A stretch of 64,000 nt of DNA, taken from positions 197,162 to 261,161 of the forward strand of contig NZ_BAAAFQ010000006.1 in the NCBI RefSeq assembly GCF_039523615.1. Direction: 5' to 3'. This document shows positions 34,038 to 41,962 of this stretch, piece after piece. A program made the translations under genes and the position numbers. The stretch is from Psychrosphaera haliotis. Lineage in GTDB: Bacteria > Pseudomonadota > Gammaproteobacteria > Enterobacterales > Alteromonadaceae. Each line of letters opens with the position of its first letter. The first letter of the stretch is position 1. The notes beneath the pieces are model-generated. The model was not told the DNA's origin and did not search any database. It was given only the letters and a program-made list of their open reading frames with translations.

Positions 34038-35507
34038 CTAAATAGCTGACAAGTTATTGGCTTCTTCCAGTGCAAACTGATCAGTCATGCCGCTAACAAA
34101 ATCTTGAATTAAACGGCAGCGATAGTAAAACTCAAAAACAGCAAAATCGTGACTGCTTCTTCGTTCCTTTAACGCTTCTTGGTAGGCTTTTAAATGCTTT
34201 TTAGGTAAACGTTTGTATAACCTAGCTTCTATTAAACCACCACGTTCACTGCCATCCACCATGGCCAAAAACTTTTCGTGTGGGTATTTAAGTAAAGGCG
34301 AATATGCATTTAACAGACCAGTGATAATTCGATAACCTTGAAGCTCTTTGGTTTCCACTTCATTAGTACTAAAAATATATCGTATAGCAACGGACTTAAA
34401 GGTTTCAATCATATGATGGAACACACTACTGTCTTCTAAGAGCGCTCTATTTAGACTGCCATCAAAACACGCATCAACATTATCAATAAATGTTTGTGCG
34501 GCATGTTCTACCAACGGGTGAATCAACTGAACTCTAAGCCATACAAAAAATTCATGCGCTTTATTAATTGGCTCTTTTTCACTTCGACTTAACGCATAGT
34601 CAACGGCATCGGCAAAGGTTTTATTTTTAGCCAATGGAGTTGATGCTTGTTCACCAGCAATATGTTCAAAGGTTTCTTTTAATTTACTGGCTAGCTTTTG
34701 ACAATCCAAAATGCCTTTTTCAACGCCATCTTCAATATCCGCTAAGCAATAACTTATATCATCGGCGGCTTCCATCAAATAGGCTAATGGAAACCTGTGT
34801 CCTAGTTTTATTTCTAGGTGCTCACGCATCGCATTAATGTCTTCTAACTCAGAATAGTAATAGCCAACTTTTTTCTTCAAATACGATAGTGGTTTGTCTT
34901 TATCTGGTTTTCTTTCTAGACCGCTGCGCGTGTACTTAAGAATACTGGCTGCTTGCGAGTAGGTTAAATTTAACTTCAATAAATTGAAAATAATCCTGAA
35001 TGCCTGTGCATTACCCTCAAAACTTTTTAATTCTAACTTTAGCTGCAAACCCAACATCTTGTCGTTGGCTTGACTAAAAACAACGTGATTATCTAACTCA
35101 GACTCAAACCAATGATTAATTGCAGACTCACCAAAGTGACCAAATGGCGGGTTGCCTATATCGTGCATTAAGCAAGCCATTTCAACTAAGGTTTCTACTT
35201 CTCGTTCAAAATCTTTTAGGCCTATCGCTACAGACTGCTCGTTTGTTAATTTCTTAAAAATGGTTCTAACAATGTGTCTGCCCGTTTGCTGAACTTCTAA
35301 AGAGTGCGTTAATCGGCTTCGAACTGCTGAATTCTTTTCTAGAGGGAAAACCTGCGTTTTTTGCTGTAGCCTTCTTATTGCCGCCGATTGGATAATTCGG
35401 CCACGATCACTTTCAAATTGCTCTGATAAATACTGATGGTCATAATCAGTACTCGCGTTTCTCGAGTAAGAGCGGATTGCACTTATCTTTTTTGCAAAGT
35501 CTGTCAT
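34038..35507 (-). CDS. dgt: Deoxyguanosinetriphosphate triphosphohydrolase
   Basis: This 489-residue HD-domain enzyme hydrolyses dGTP to deoxyguanosine and triphosphate. The N-terminus DRGRIIQSAAIRRLQQKTQV and RSRLTHSLEVQQTGRHI carry the first metal His. HD is in CLMHDIGNPPFGHFGE. The last ligand Asp lies in AYLMEAADDISYCLADIEDG. The length fits the long gammaproteobacterial Dgt (E. coli 505). Its ATG is two bases after the stop of the upstream small exported protein gene, so they are translationally coupled. Confidence 0.93.
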   Translation of the reverse strand: MTDFAKKISAIRSYSRNASTDYDHQYLSEQFESDRGRIIQSAAIRRLQQKTQVFPLEKNSAVRSRLTHSLEVQQTGRHIVRTIFKKLTNEQSVAIGLKDFEREVETLVEMACLMHDIGNPPFGHFGESAINHWFESELDNHVVFSQANDKMLGLQLKLELKSFEGNAQAFRIIFNLLKLNLTYSQAASILKYTRSGLERKPDKDKPLSYLKKKVGYYYSELEDINAMREHLEIKLGHRFPLAYLMEAADDISYCLADIEDGVEKGILDCQKLASKLKETFEHIAGEQASTPLAKNKTFADAVDYALSRSEKEPINKAHEFFVWLRVQLIHPLVEHAAQTFIDNVDACFDGSLNRALLEDSSVFHHMIETFKSVAIRYIFSTNEVETKELQGYRIITGLLNAYSPLLKYPHEKFLAMVDGSERGGLIEARLYKRLPKKHLKAYQEALKERRSSHDFAVFEFYYRCRLIQDFVSGMTDQFALEEANNLSAI

Positions 35508-35509
35508 AG

Positions 35510-36016
35510 TTAGTATTGAATGTTCCAGCCAACCAATAATTTAGTGCGGTTGTCAAAAGTAAGATCAGCTTCTTTAAACCTATCGTTGGCACAGATAGGC
35601 GCACGTTTGTATTTGTAGTAGGTCAGTGAAGACTCTCTTGTAACACTACTTTTATGTTCTTCTGGTAAAATACTCCAAGCATAATAAACCTGCTTTTTGG
35701 TCATGCCTCTTATTATTTTACATTCTAATATGGCTTCTTTGATGTCTTTAGGTATGGCTGGATAGCCCGCTATATACTTTTCAGCACGAGATCTTTGTTC
35801 ATCTAGTTTGACTTGCAGCTTTTCTTTTTGACGAGAAAAGTATGACGACATAGACTCTGAACGATTTATATCGTAAGCCTCTTGCGAAGCAGGATCTTTA
35901 CAAGGATATGCCGAGAACTTAGCAACTCCATTTTCAATACATTTGAATATCTCAGCTTGGCTGAACGGACTTACTACTAATAAGCCAAGTGTTAGCAACA
36001 ACATAAGCGTTTTCAT
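35510..36016 (-). CDS. Exported DUF4124-like protein
   Basis: This 168-residue protein has a signal peptide (MKTLMLLLTLGLLVVSPFSQA, cleaved before EIFKC in pieces). The segment EIFKCIENGVAKFSAYPC has the cysteine-paired DUF4124 look. A basic, helical middle (about 55-85) follows, and a C-terminal part with ECKIIRGMTKKQVYYAW resembles small SH3/YgdR-type domains (SmpA-like RGMTKxQV). The function is unknown. It is translationally coupled to dgt. Confidence 0.6.
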   Translation of the reverse strand: MKTLMLLLTLGLLVVSPFSQAEIFKCIENGVAKFSAYPCKDPASQEAYDINRSESMSSYFSRQKEKLQVKLDEQRSRAEKYIAGYPAIPKDIKEAILECKIIRGMTKKQVYYAWSILPEEHKSSVTRESSLTYYKYKRAPICANDRFKEADLTFDNRTKLLVGWNIQY

Positions 36017-36154
36017 GAAACTTCCATATCAATTTCTAATTAGATGTATCTGGCCTTTGTTTACTATGCCGTGGCATAATCTCGCCATTTAAATTACTGT
36101 TCCTAACTTATCAGTAATTAATCCAAAATTAAACCCAACTAAGCAGAGTCTTTA

Positions 36155-36754
36155 ATGCGTTATCAGTTAGCTGAGACAATAAAAAACACATTAGAAATAA
36201 AAAAGAGTCAGTTTATAACGTGGCTTATTCCTATTGCCGACCGTGCAGAAGGAATGGAATGGTTAGCAAAGTCAAAAACGGAATACCCCGACGCAAGGCA
36301 TCATTGCTGGGCCTATGTTTTAGGCGATTCGCCAAATTCACAATCTGCCGCCATGTCTGATGATGGTGAGCCGAGTGGAACGGCCGGTAAGCCAATGCTG
36401 AATGTTCTGCAACATAAGCCAGCCAATAATGTGATGGTTATTGTTATTCGTTACTTTGGAGGAATAAAACTTGGTGCAGGTGGGTTAGTAAGAGCTTACT
36501 CTCAAGCTGTTGAACAAAGCTTTCAACTAGCTACACTGCTCCCTATTGTACCAAAAGCTACTCTTGACATAGTTTTACCATTTGCCAACGAGCAGTGGTT
36601 GAGGCATCAGTGCGATCAGTTATCTGGAAACATCCTAAAAGTTAATTATCAGTCAGAAGTAAATGTAACAATGGAAATACCAAAGGCAGAACTATCAACG
36701 TTAACTGACTTACTCGTTGCACATCAATTTCAATATCGAACCCTAGAGAAATAG
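36155..36754 (+). CDS. YigZ/IMPACT family protein (UPF0029)
   Basis: The protein is 199 residues. The N-terminal IMPACT domain has the signature KKSQFITWL, DARHHCWAYVLG, SDDGEPSGTAGKPML and VIRYFGGIKLGAGGLVRAYSQA. The C-terminal part (about 135-199) is the DUF1949 domain. YigZ-like proteins are conserved, with an unsettled role linked to translation. The gene is followed after 6 bases by the ion-channel gene, suggesting coupling as in other marine gammaproteobacteria. Confidence 0.92.
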   Translation: MRYQLAETIKNTLEIKKSQFITWLIPIADRAEGMEWLAKSKTEYPDARHHCWAYVLGDSPNSQSAAMSDDGEPSGTAGKPMLNVLQHKPANNVMVIVIRYFGGIKLGAGGLVRAYSQAVEQSFQLATLLPIVPKATLDIVLPFANEQWLRHQCDQLSGNILKVNYQSEVNVTMEIPKAELSTLTDLLVAHQFQYRTLEK

Positions 36755-36760
36755 AAACAA

Positions 36761-37579
36761 ATGAACTTAGAATCCATTCAAAACAAATTAGTCAAAATTC
36801 GTCATAACAAGCTTTTTGAATTATTTGTTATATCCGTCATTATTGCGTCTGCACTATTAGTTGGTGTGAAAACTTATGACGTTTCTTCAACCATGCACAA
36901 AGTCACAGTTTACTTAGACTGGTTTATTACCGCCTTTTTTATCGTTGAAATCGCCATAAGGTTCAGTACTGAAGACAATAAAAAGCGGTTCTTTCATGAC
37001 TTTTGGAATCTATTCGATACGATTATCGTGGCAATTAGTTTAATACCAATTGAAAATACTGACATGGCCCTTATCGCTAGACTGGTTAGGGTGTTCAGGG
37101 TACTAAGAATGATTTCCTTCATTCCAGAGCTCCGTATTTTGTTAACGTCTTTAATAAAGGCAATGCCTCAGCTTGGTTATGTCATGCTGCTAATGTTTAT
37201 TATTTTCTACATTTATGCAGCAATAGGAAGTACGTTATTCGAAGATATAAATCCTGATCTTTGGGGCGATATTACCATTTCCCTACTTACCTTATTCAGG
37301 GTAATGACCTTTGAGGATTGGACTGATGTAATGTACGAAACAATGGCCGTTTATCCAATGAGCTGGATATTCTATTTAACCTTTATATTCTTTACGGCTT
37401 TTGCTTTTCTAAACATGGTTATTGGTATTGTGGTTAATGTAATGGAAGAAGAGCATAGAAAGGCTAGGTTCGAAAAAGAACAAGCCCTTAATGAAGAGCA
37501 TGCCGCAGAACAAGACGATAAAATGGATGACATTCTTAAAGAGTTGAAATACTTGCGCGCTAAATTAGATGAAAAGTAG
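36761..37579 (+). CDS. Voltage-gated cation channel, BacNav type with acidic filter
   Basis: This 272-residue six-helix channel subunit presumably forms a tetramer in the inner membrane. S1-S3 cover about 18-100. S4 carries four arginines at every third position (Arg107, 110, 113, 116 in ARLVRVFRVLR). The pore lies at about 140-215 with the filter T183-F-E-D-W-T-D189, then S6. The tail (about 235-272) is a charged coiled-coil. The filter differs from the sodium-type TLESWS. Acidic residues at the second and third selectivity positions plus the final Asp resemble the engineered calcium-selective CavAb (TLDDWSD), so Ca2+ permeability is the inference. It lies 6 bases after yigZ. Confidence 0.88.
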   Translation: MNLESIQNKLVKIRHNKLFELFVISVIIASALLVGVKTYDVSSTMHKVTVYLDWFITAFFIVEIAIRFSTEDNKKRFFHDFWNLFDTIIVAISLIPIENTDMALIARLVRVFRVLRMISFIPELRILLTSLIKAMPQLGYVMLLMFIIFYIYAAIGSTLFEDINPDLWGDITISLLTLFRVMTFEDWTDVMYETMAVYPMSWIFYLTFIFFTAFAFLNMVIGIVVNVMEEEHRKARFEKEQALNEEHAAEQDDKMDDILKELKYLRAKLDEK

Positions 37580-37588
37580 CCTTAAGGC

Positions 37589-38077
37589 TCACTCTTCAGT
37601 ATCTGAGCTTGCTGACGTTAATTTGTCGCAAGCTCCAGTATCAATGATCACATCACTTATAAACTTAGCGTCGTCGTCGTAATAAGAATATACAAGAATT
37701 ATTTTATTCTCTTTAAAAAAGAGCATATCAGACGAGTTACAAATGTAGTTCCCCGTATTCTCTGACATTTCTTCATTAAAAACATCAACATCCATATTAT
37801 CTACGTAATAATTTAGCAAAGTGCTTTTGTAATAGAAGCGATTACCTTTTACATATGAATTATCTAACCGAGTTTCGGTATCTATCATTTTAGGTAATGT
37901 TTTATTGAGTTGATTTGAGGCAAGGCTCAGCATTTGCTCTACTGTTACTTGATCTTCAGCATTTTGATTAGTGGTTAGGTTTGTCGATTTTGTATTGTGG
38001 GTTTGGCACCCAGATATTAATAAGACCGAAAGTAGCAACAGTACTGCTATTGGTACTGACAAAAGTTTAATGTTCAT
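37589..38077 (-). CDS. Putative lipoprotein, unknown function
   Basis: This 162-residue protein has a lipoprotein signal sequence (hydrophobic LLLLSVLLISGC, lipobox Cys24). A Thr/Asn-rich linker follows, then a compact domain with two or three cysteines (ICNSS and GACDKL). The acidic tail ends SSDTEE. No family is recognised. It is convergent with the channel gene, with a 9-base gap and no visible terminator. Confidence 0.6.
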   Translation of the reverse strand: MNIKLLSVPIAVLLLLSVLLISGCQTHNTKSTNLTTNQNAEDQVTVEQMLSLASNQLNKTLPKMIDTETRLDNSYVKGNRFYYKSTLLNYYVDNMDVDVFNEEMSENTGNYICNSSDMLFFKENKIILVYSYYDDDAKFISDVIIDTGACDKLTSASSDTEE

Positions 38078-38177
38078 AACGCTTCCTTGTTACAAATAGA
38101 ACGTAAACGTTTAAATAAACACCAAGTCTAATAACACATTTGATATTTAGCAAGCCAAGTACCAATAAACGGAACCG

Positions 38178-39653
38178 TTAATAGGTTGAGCAGATGTACT
38201 TAATATTTAAATAATCATCGAGTCCGTACAAAGAGCCCTCTCTACCAAAGCCTGATTGTTTTACACCGCCAAATGGCGCGGCAGCGTTAGATATTAACCC
38301 TTCATTAACACCTACAATACCGTACTTTAAGGCTCGGCTAACACGCTCTACTCTACTAATGTTTTGGCTGTAAAAGTAGGACGCTAATCCAAATGGCGTA
38401 TCATTGGCTAGTTGTACAGCTTGTTTTTCGGTTTCAAACTTTTGAATAGCAGCGACTGGACCAAATATCTCGTTCTGAGCAATTTCCATTTCGTTGTTAA
38501 CATTGGTTAATACAATAGGCGACTGCATTGTATCGCTTAATATTTGTCCGTAACTTTGGGTTGCTCCTTGCTCAATGGCGCTGGCCACTAACTCTCGAAC
38601 GGAGTCCGCAGCTTGCTTATGTATCAAGGGTCCAATATCTACATCATCTAAACCATTACCAACATCGAGTAATTTTGTTTGTTCTATAAACTTTTCAACA
38701 AATTCATCATGAACAGCTGAATGGACTAATATCCGATTGACGCAAACACAGGTTTGACCCGCGTTTCTAAATTTAGCTTTAATAGCACCTTCAACGGCGG
38801 CATCGATATCCGCGTCATCAAAAACGATAAAGGGCGCATTACCTCCAAGCTCAAATGACACTTTTTTAACGGTTGATGCGCACTGTTTCATCAACTGCTT
38901 ACCGACATTAGTTGAGCCGGTAAAACTGAATTTATCTATATCATCATGAGTGGTTAATACTTCGCCTATTTCCTTGGCATTGCTTCCAACAACTATATTA
39001 ATAACACCTTTTGGAACACCTGCTCTTTCGGCTAATTCCGCTAGAACTAATGCTGATAACGGCGTTAACTCTGTTGGTCTGGCAACAATTGTATTACCTG
39101 CTGCAATCGCTGGTGCTATTTTCCTTGCTAACATTGAGATTGGGAAATTCCACGGCGTAATAGCCGCGACCACACCTACAGGTTGCTTTATGACTGTTAT
39201 GGTTTGATTTGGAGCTAAAGCTGGGATCGTATCGCCATAAATTCGTTTACCTTCTTCGGCAAACCATTTCACGTAACTGGCTCCATATTCAACTTCGCCT
39301 CGAGACTCTTTAAGCGGCTTCCCTTGCTCTAAGGTCATTATAATAGCGAGGTCGTCTTTGTGTTTTTGCATCAAGTCGAACCATGCCATCATTAAGTCAT
39401 AACGCTCATAAGCCGTTTTACTCTGCCATTCCACTTGTGCTTTTTTAGCAGCATCAATTGCAGAATTGACCAAGCTCATATCGTTATTTTTCGATACTTC
39501 ACTGACTGACACCAACAAAGATTGGTCGTAAGGGTTAATAACATCAAACGTAACATCGGACTGATGCCATTCACCATTTATATAAGAGCCTGTTTTAACT
39601 AAAGTTGGGTCCTTTAGTAACTCTTTTATGTTAGACATGGTTTTTGTCGTCAT
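38178..39653 (-). CDS. gabD: Succinate-semialdehyde dehydrogenase-like aldehyde dehydrogenase
   Basis: The enzyme is 491 residues from the ATG at 39653. The NAD(P)-binding region has TPWNFPISMLARKIAPA and FTGSTNVGKQL. The catalytic Glu is in FELGGNAPFIV and the nucleophile Cys is in NAGQTCVCVNR, the two-cysteine form common in GabD. The upstream in-frame TTG is rejected because GAGGGG there is the ribosome-binding site. Oxidation of succinic semialdehyde or a similar aldehyde is likely. It follows the DJ-1-like gene by 63 bases and may share its transcript. Confidence 0.88.
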   Translation of the reverse strand: MTTKTMSNIKELLKDPTLVKTGSYINGEWHQSDVTFDVINPYDQSLLVSVSEVSKNNDMSLVNSAIDAAKKAQVEWQSKTAYERYDLMMAWFDLMQKHKDDLAIIMTLEQGKPLKESRGEVEYGASYVKWFAEEGKRIYGDTIPALAPNQTITVIKQPVGVVAAITPWNFPISMLARKIAPAIAAGNTIVARPTELTPLSALVLAELAERAGVPKGVINIVVGSNAKEIGEVLTTHDDIDKFSFTGSTNVGKQLMKQCASTVKKVSFELGGNAPFIVFDDADIDAAVEGAIKAKFRNAGQTCVCVNRILVHSAVHDEFVEKFIEQTKLLDVGNGLDDVDIGPLIHKQAADSVRELVASAIEQGATQSYGQILSDTMQSPIVLTNVNNEMEIAQNEIFGPVAAIQKFETEKQAVQLANDTPFGLASYFYSQNISRVERVSRALKYGIVGVNEGLISNAAAPFGGVKQSGFGREGSLYGLDDYLNIKYICSTY

Positions 39654-39716
39654 GTTATTACCCCTCAATCTTTTTGTTCTTTAATGCAATACCTGATTAA
39701 AGCCAGCTATGATCAA

Positions 39717-40403
39717 TTACGCGTTTAAGCGTTCAACCATTGCAACTGCTACCGCATGAGCAGACGCTGGGTTTTGACCTGTAATTACTCGGTCTTGTTT
39801 AGAAACAAATTCACTCCACGGCGCAGTTTTAACATAACGGCCAGCAGTGCGAGTAAGGCTTTCTTCTAATACGTATGGTATTTTGTCAATAGTACCAAAC
39901 TCAACTTCTTCTTCACGAGTAAAACCTGTTACTTCAATATCTTCAATTAGTAACTTACCGTTTGATAATTTAATTGGTAATAAGCCAGCAGGACCATGAC
40001 ATACAGCACCAACAACTGCACCAGCTTCGTATAGGCTTGCTGTCTGTTTAGCAACATCTTCATTGCTAGCCAGGTCTGTTAATAAACCAAAACCACCTGG
40101 GTAAAATACCGCGTTGTATTGCCCTAATTCTAATGATGAAGCAAGAAGTGTATTTTCAATTTTTGTGCTAAAGGTTTCATCTTTTAAGATTGCGGCATTA
40201 ACGTCATCACCTTCTGCATCTGTACCGTATAAAGGAGCTGAACCGCCTTTAATTGATGCTATGTCATATTCCAATCCAGCTTTATTAAATACATCAATTG
40301 CGTGTGTAATTTCTGGCGCGTATGTGCCATTAGCCTCATCAGTCTCGCCTAGTGTTGCGTGATTTGTAACTAATACTAAAATCTTGTTTGAAGTTGAAGA
40401 CAT
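39717..40403 (-). CDS. DJ-1/PfpI (Hsp31-like) family protein
   Basis: This 228-residue protein has the nucleophile elbow in GAVCHGPAGLL. It also has the early ANGTYAPEITHAIDVF segment and YPGGFGLLTDLA, as in Hsp31/HchA-like glyoxalase III and deglycase-type proteins. The Cys-His pair is adjacent in the sequence, as in that subgroup. Roles in methylglyoxal or other electrophile handling are known for the family. The substrate here is inferred only. It is divergent from the LysR gene at 40535, which probably regulates it. Confidence 0.85.
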   Translation of the reverse strand: MSSTSNKILVLVTNHATLGETDEANGTYAPEITHAIDVFNKAGLEYDIASIKGGSAPLYGTDAEGDDVNAAILKDETFSTKIENTLLASSLELGQYNAVFYPGGFGLLTDLASNEDVAKQTASLYEAGAVVGAVCHGPAGLLPIKLSNGKLLIEDIEVTGFTREEEVEFGTIDKIPYVLEESLTRTAGRYVKTAPWSEFVSKQDRVITGQNPASAHAVAVAMVERLNA

Positions 40404-40475
40404 CTTCTTTCCTTATCGATTATTTATAAGTGTGTATCAATATAGTAGACCGTTTCCTCAATTATGATAATAACC

Positions 40476-40503
40476 TTTATCTAGAAAACATTATTGCTAT
40501 AAT
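40476..40503 (+). promoter_or_regulatory. Putative promoter of the second LysR gene
   Basis: TATAAT is at 40498-40503 with an extended -10 TG (40495-40496). The -35 at 40476-40481 (TTTATC) is poor. It lies 31 bases before the LysR ATG. Confidence 0.45.
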
Positions 40504-40534
40504 GCAACAATTACATTTATCAAAGGTTTTAACT

Positions 40535-41428
40535 ATGAGCACTTCTCTTTCATTTGACGGTATTTCTGAATTTGTTGCCGTTGCTGAAACTCACGGTTTC
40601 ACAAGTGCAGCTAAACGACTCAATGTTTCTACGTCTCATATTAGTAGACAGATCGCTAAAGTTGAAAAGCATTTAGGCGTTGCGCTTTTTGCTCGAACAA
40701 CAAGACAAGTCAAACTAACCGACGCGGGTTTTAATTATTACCAGCACTGCCAAGGTTTACTTGATGGCCTAGCGCAAGCCAATGAAGAGGTAAGTTATCA
40801 GCAAGTTGAGCTTACAGGCACGTTAAGAGTCTCCGCCGCGGGAGAGTTTGCTGAGCTTTACATAGTGCCCGTTTTGTTAGACTTCGCTAAGTTACATCCA
40901 AACCTAAATATTGATATCGATTTCAACTCAAAATATGTCGACTTTGTTCAAGAGGGCATCGACTTTTCAATACGTTATGGTCAGCTTAAAGACTCATCTT
41001 TGATTGCCAGAAAGTTAGTTGATAGACAACTCGTAGCGGCAGCCAGTGCTGAATATCTGGAAAAATTTGGCACACCACAAACGCCTCAAGAGTTAATAAG
41101 TCATGACTGTATTGTAGCGATATCGGATCATTGGCGTTTTGAGCATGAGAAAAAAGAAATTACGGTAAAAGTAAAACCTAAGTGGCGCTCTAATAGCGGC
41201 CGTAGTCTAGTTCAAGCTGTTGAGTCAGGTATGGGGATTTCTTATATGCCTCAATCTAGCTATGGAAGCAGTTTGATTGATAAGAGCGTAGTGCCAATAC
41301 TAGAGCCCTATTGGAAAAAGCAGATACCTACTTGGATTGTTTATGCAAACAAGCAGTACCTACCCGCTAGGGCTCGATTGGCAATAGATTATTTAGTAGA
41401 GCATTTCAAAAACTGGCAAGATGCCTAG
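40535..41428 (+). CDS. LysR-family transcriptional regulator
   Basis: The regulator is 297 residues from the ATG at 40535, which has an AAAGG ribosome-binding site. The upstream in-frame extension is not conserved. The HTH (GFTSAAKRLNVSTSHISRQI, KVEKHLGVALFARTTRQV) is followed by the effector domain (DFSIRYGQLKDSSLIARKL). Divergent from the DJ-1-like and aldehyde dehydrogenase genes, which are its likely targets. It is related in type to the LysR at 847 but not a recent duplicate. Confidence 0.9.
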   Translation: MSTSLSFDGISEFVAVAETHGFTSAAKRLNVSTSHISRQIAKVEKHLGVALFARTTRQVKLTDAGFNYYQHCQGLLDGLAQANEEVSYQQVELTGTLRVSAAGEFAELYIVPVLLDFAKLHPNLNIDIDFNSKYVDFVQEGIDFSIRYGQLKDSSLIARKLVDRQLVAAASAEYLEKFGTPQTPQELISHDCIVAISDHWRFEHEKKEITVKVKPKWRSNSGRSLVQAVESGMGISYMPQSSYGSSLIDKSVVPILEPYWKKQIPTWIVYANKQYLPARARLAIDYLVEHFKNWQDA

Positions 41429-41439
41429 CTATTGAGCTA

Positions 41440-41952
41440 TTACCACATTAAATCATCTGGAATAACATAGTCAGCGTACGGATCGTCCTCGTCCGGCTCT
41501 TCTATTTCATTTTGTGATACTAACGCTGAGTCATCTCTTAGTGCAATTTTATCGGAAACCACAGAAGGGATAACGGCATAATCATCATTGTAATTAACAA
41601 TGGATAAAAGGCCATTAGCCAATTGTTTCTGAACGGCTGAATTGACCTTCAACGTTTTAACTTTATTGTCATCCATAAAGTTATAAGTAACGTCACCTCT
41701 TAGCTCAAGCATATTCATTTCAATTAGCTGCTTAATTTGCGCTTTTAACGCTTTTTGCTCAGCTTGTTGCTTGATTTGATTATTTAGCTCTTTATCTTTA
41801 CTTAATTGCGCCGCACGCTTTTCTTCTGCCGCAGCTTTTACTTCACGCTTCATATCACGTGTTTTTTTACTGGCTTTTTTAGCCTTTTTTGCTTTTTTTT
41901 CGTTTGTTAAGCCAGCCTTTAAAAGCTGCTCTTGTAATGACATTTGTGCCAT
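41440..41952 (-). CDS. DUF2058 (YaiL-like) protein
   Basis: The protein is 170 residues. The N-terminal half (about 1-75) is a long Lys/Ala/Glu/Gln-rich coiled-coil-like helix, MSLQEQLLKAGLTNEKKAKK onward. The C-terminal part has YNFMDDNKVKTLKVN and ends PYADYVIPDDLMW, as in YaiL / DUF2058. The role is described only as a nucleic-acid- or polynucleotide-associated protein. It is convergent with the LysR gene and 10 bases before the amidohydrolase in its own direction. Confidence 0.85.
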   Translation of the reverse strand: MAQMSLQEQLLKAGLTNEKKAKKAKKASKKTRDMKREVKAAAEEKRAAQLSKDKELNNQIKQQAEQKALKAQIKQLIEMNMLELRGDVTYNFMDDNKVKTLKVNSAVQKQLANGLLSIVNYNDDYAVIPSVVSDKIALRDDSALVSQNEIEEPDEDDPYADYVIPDDLMW

Positions 41953-41962
41953 GGGTAACCTT

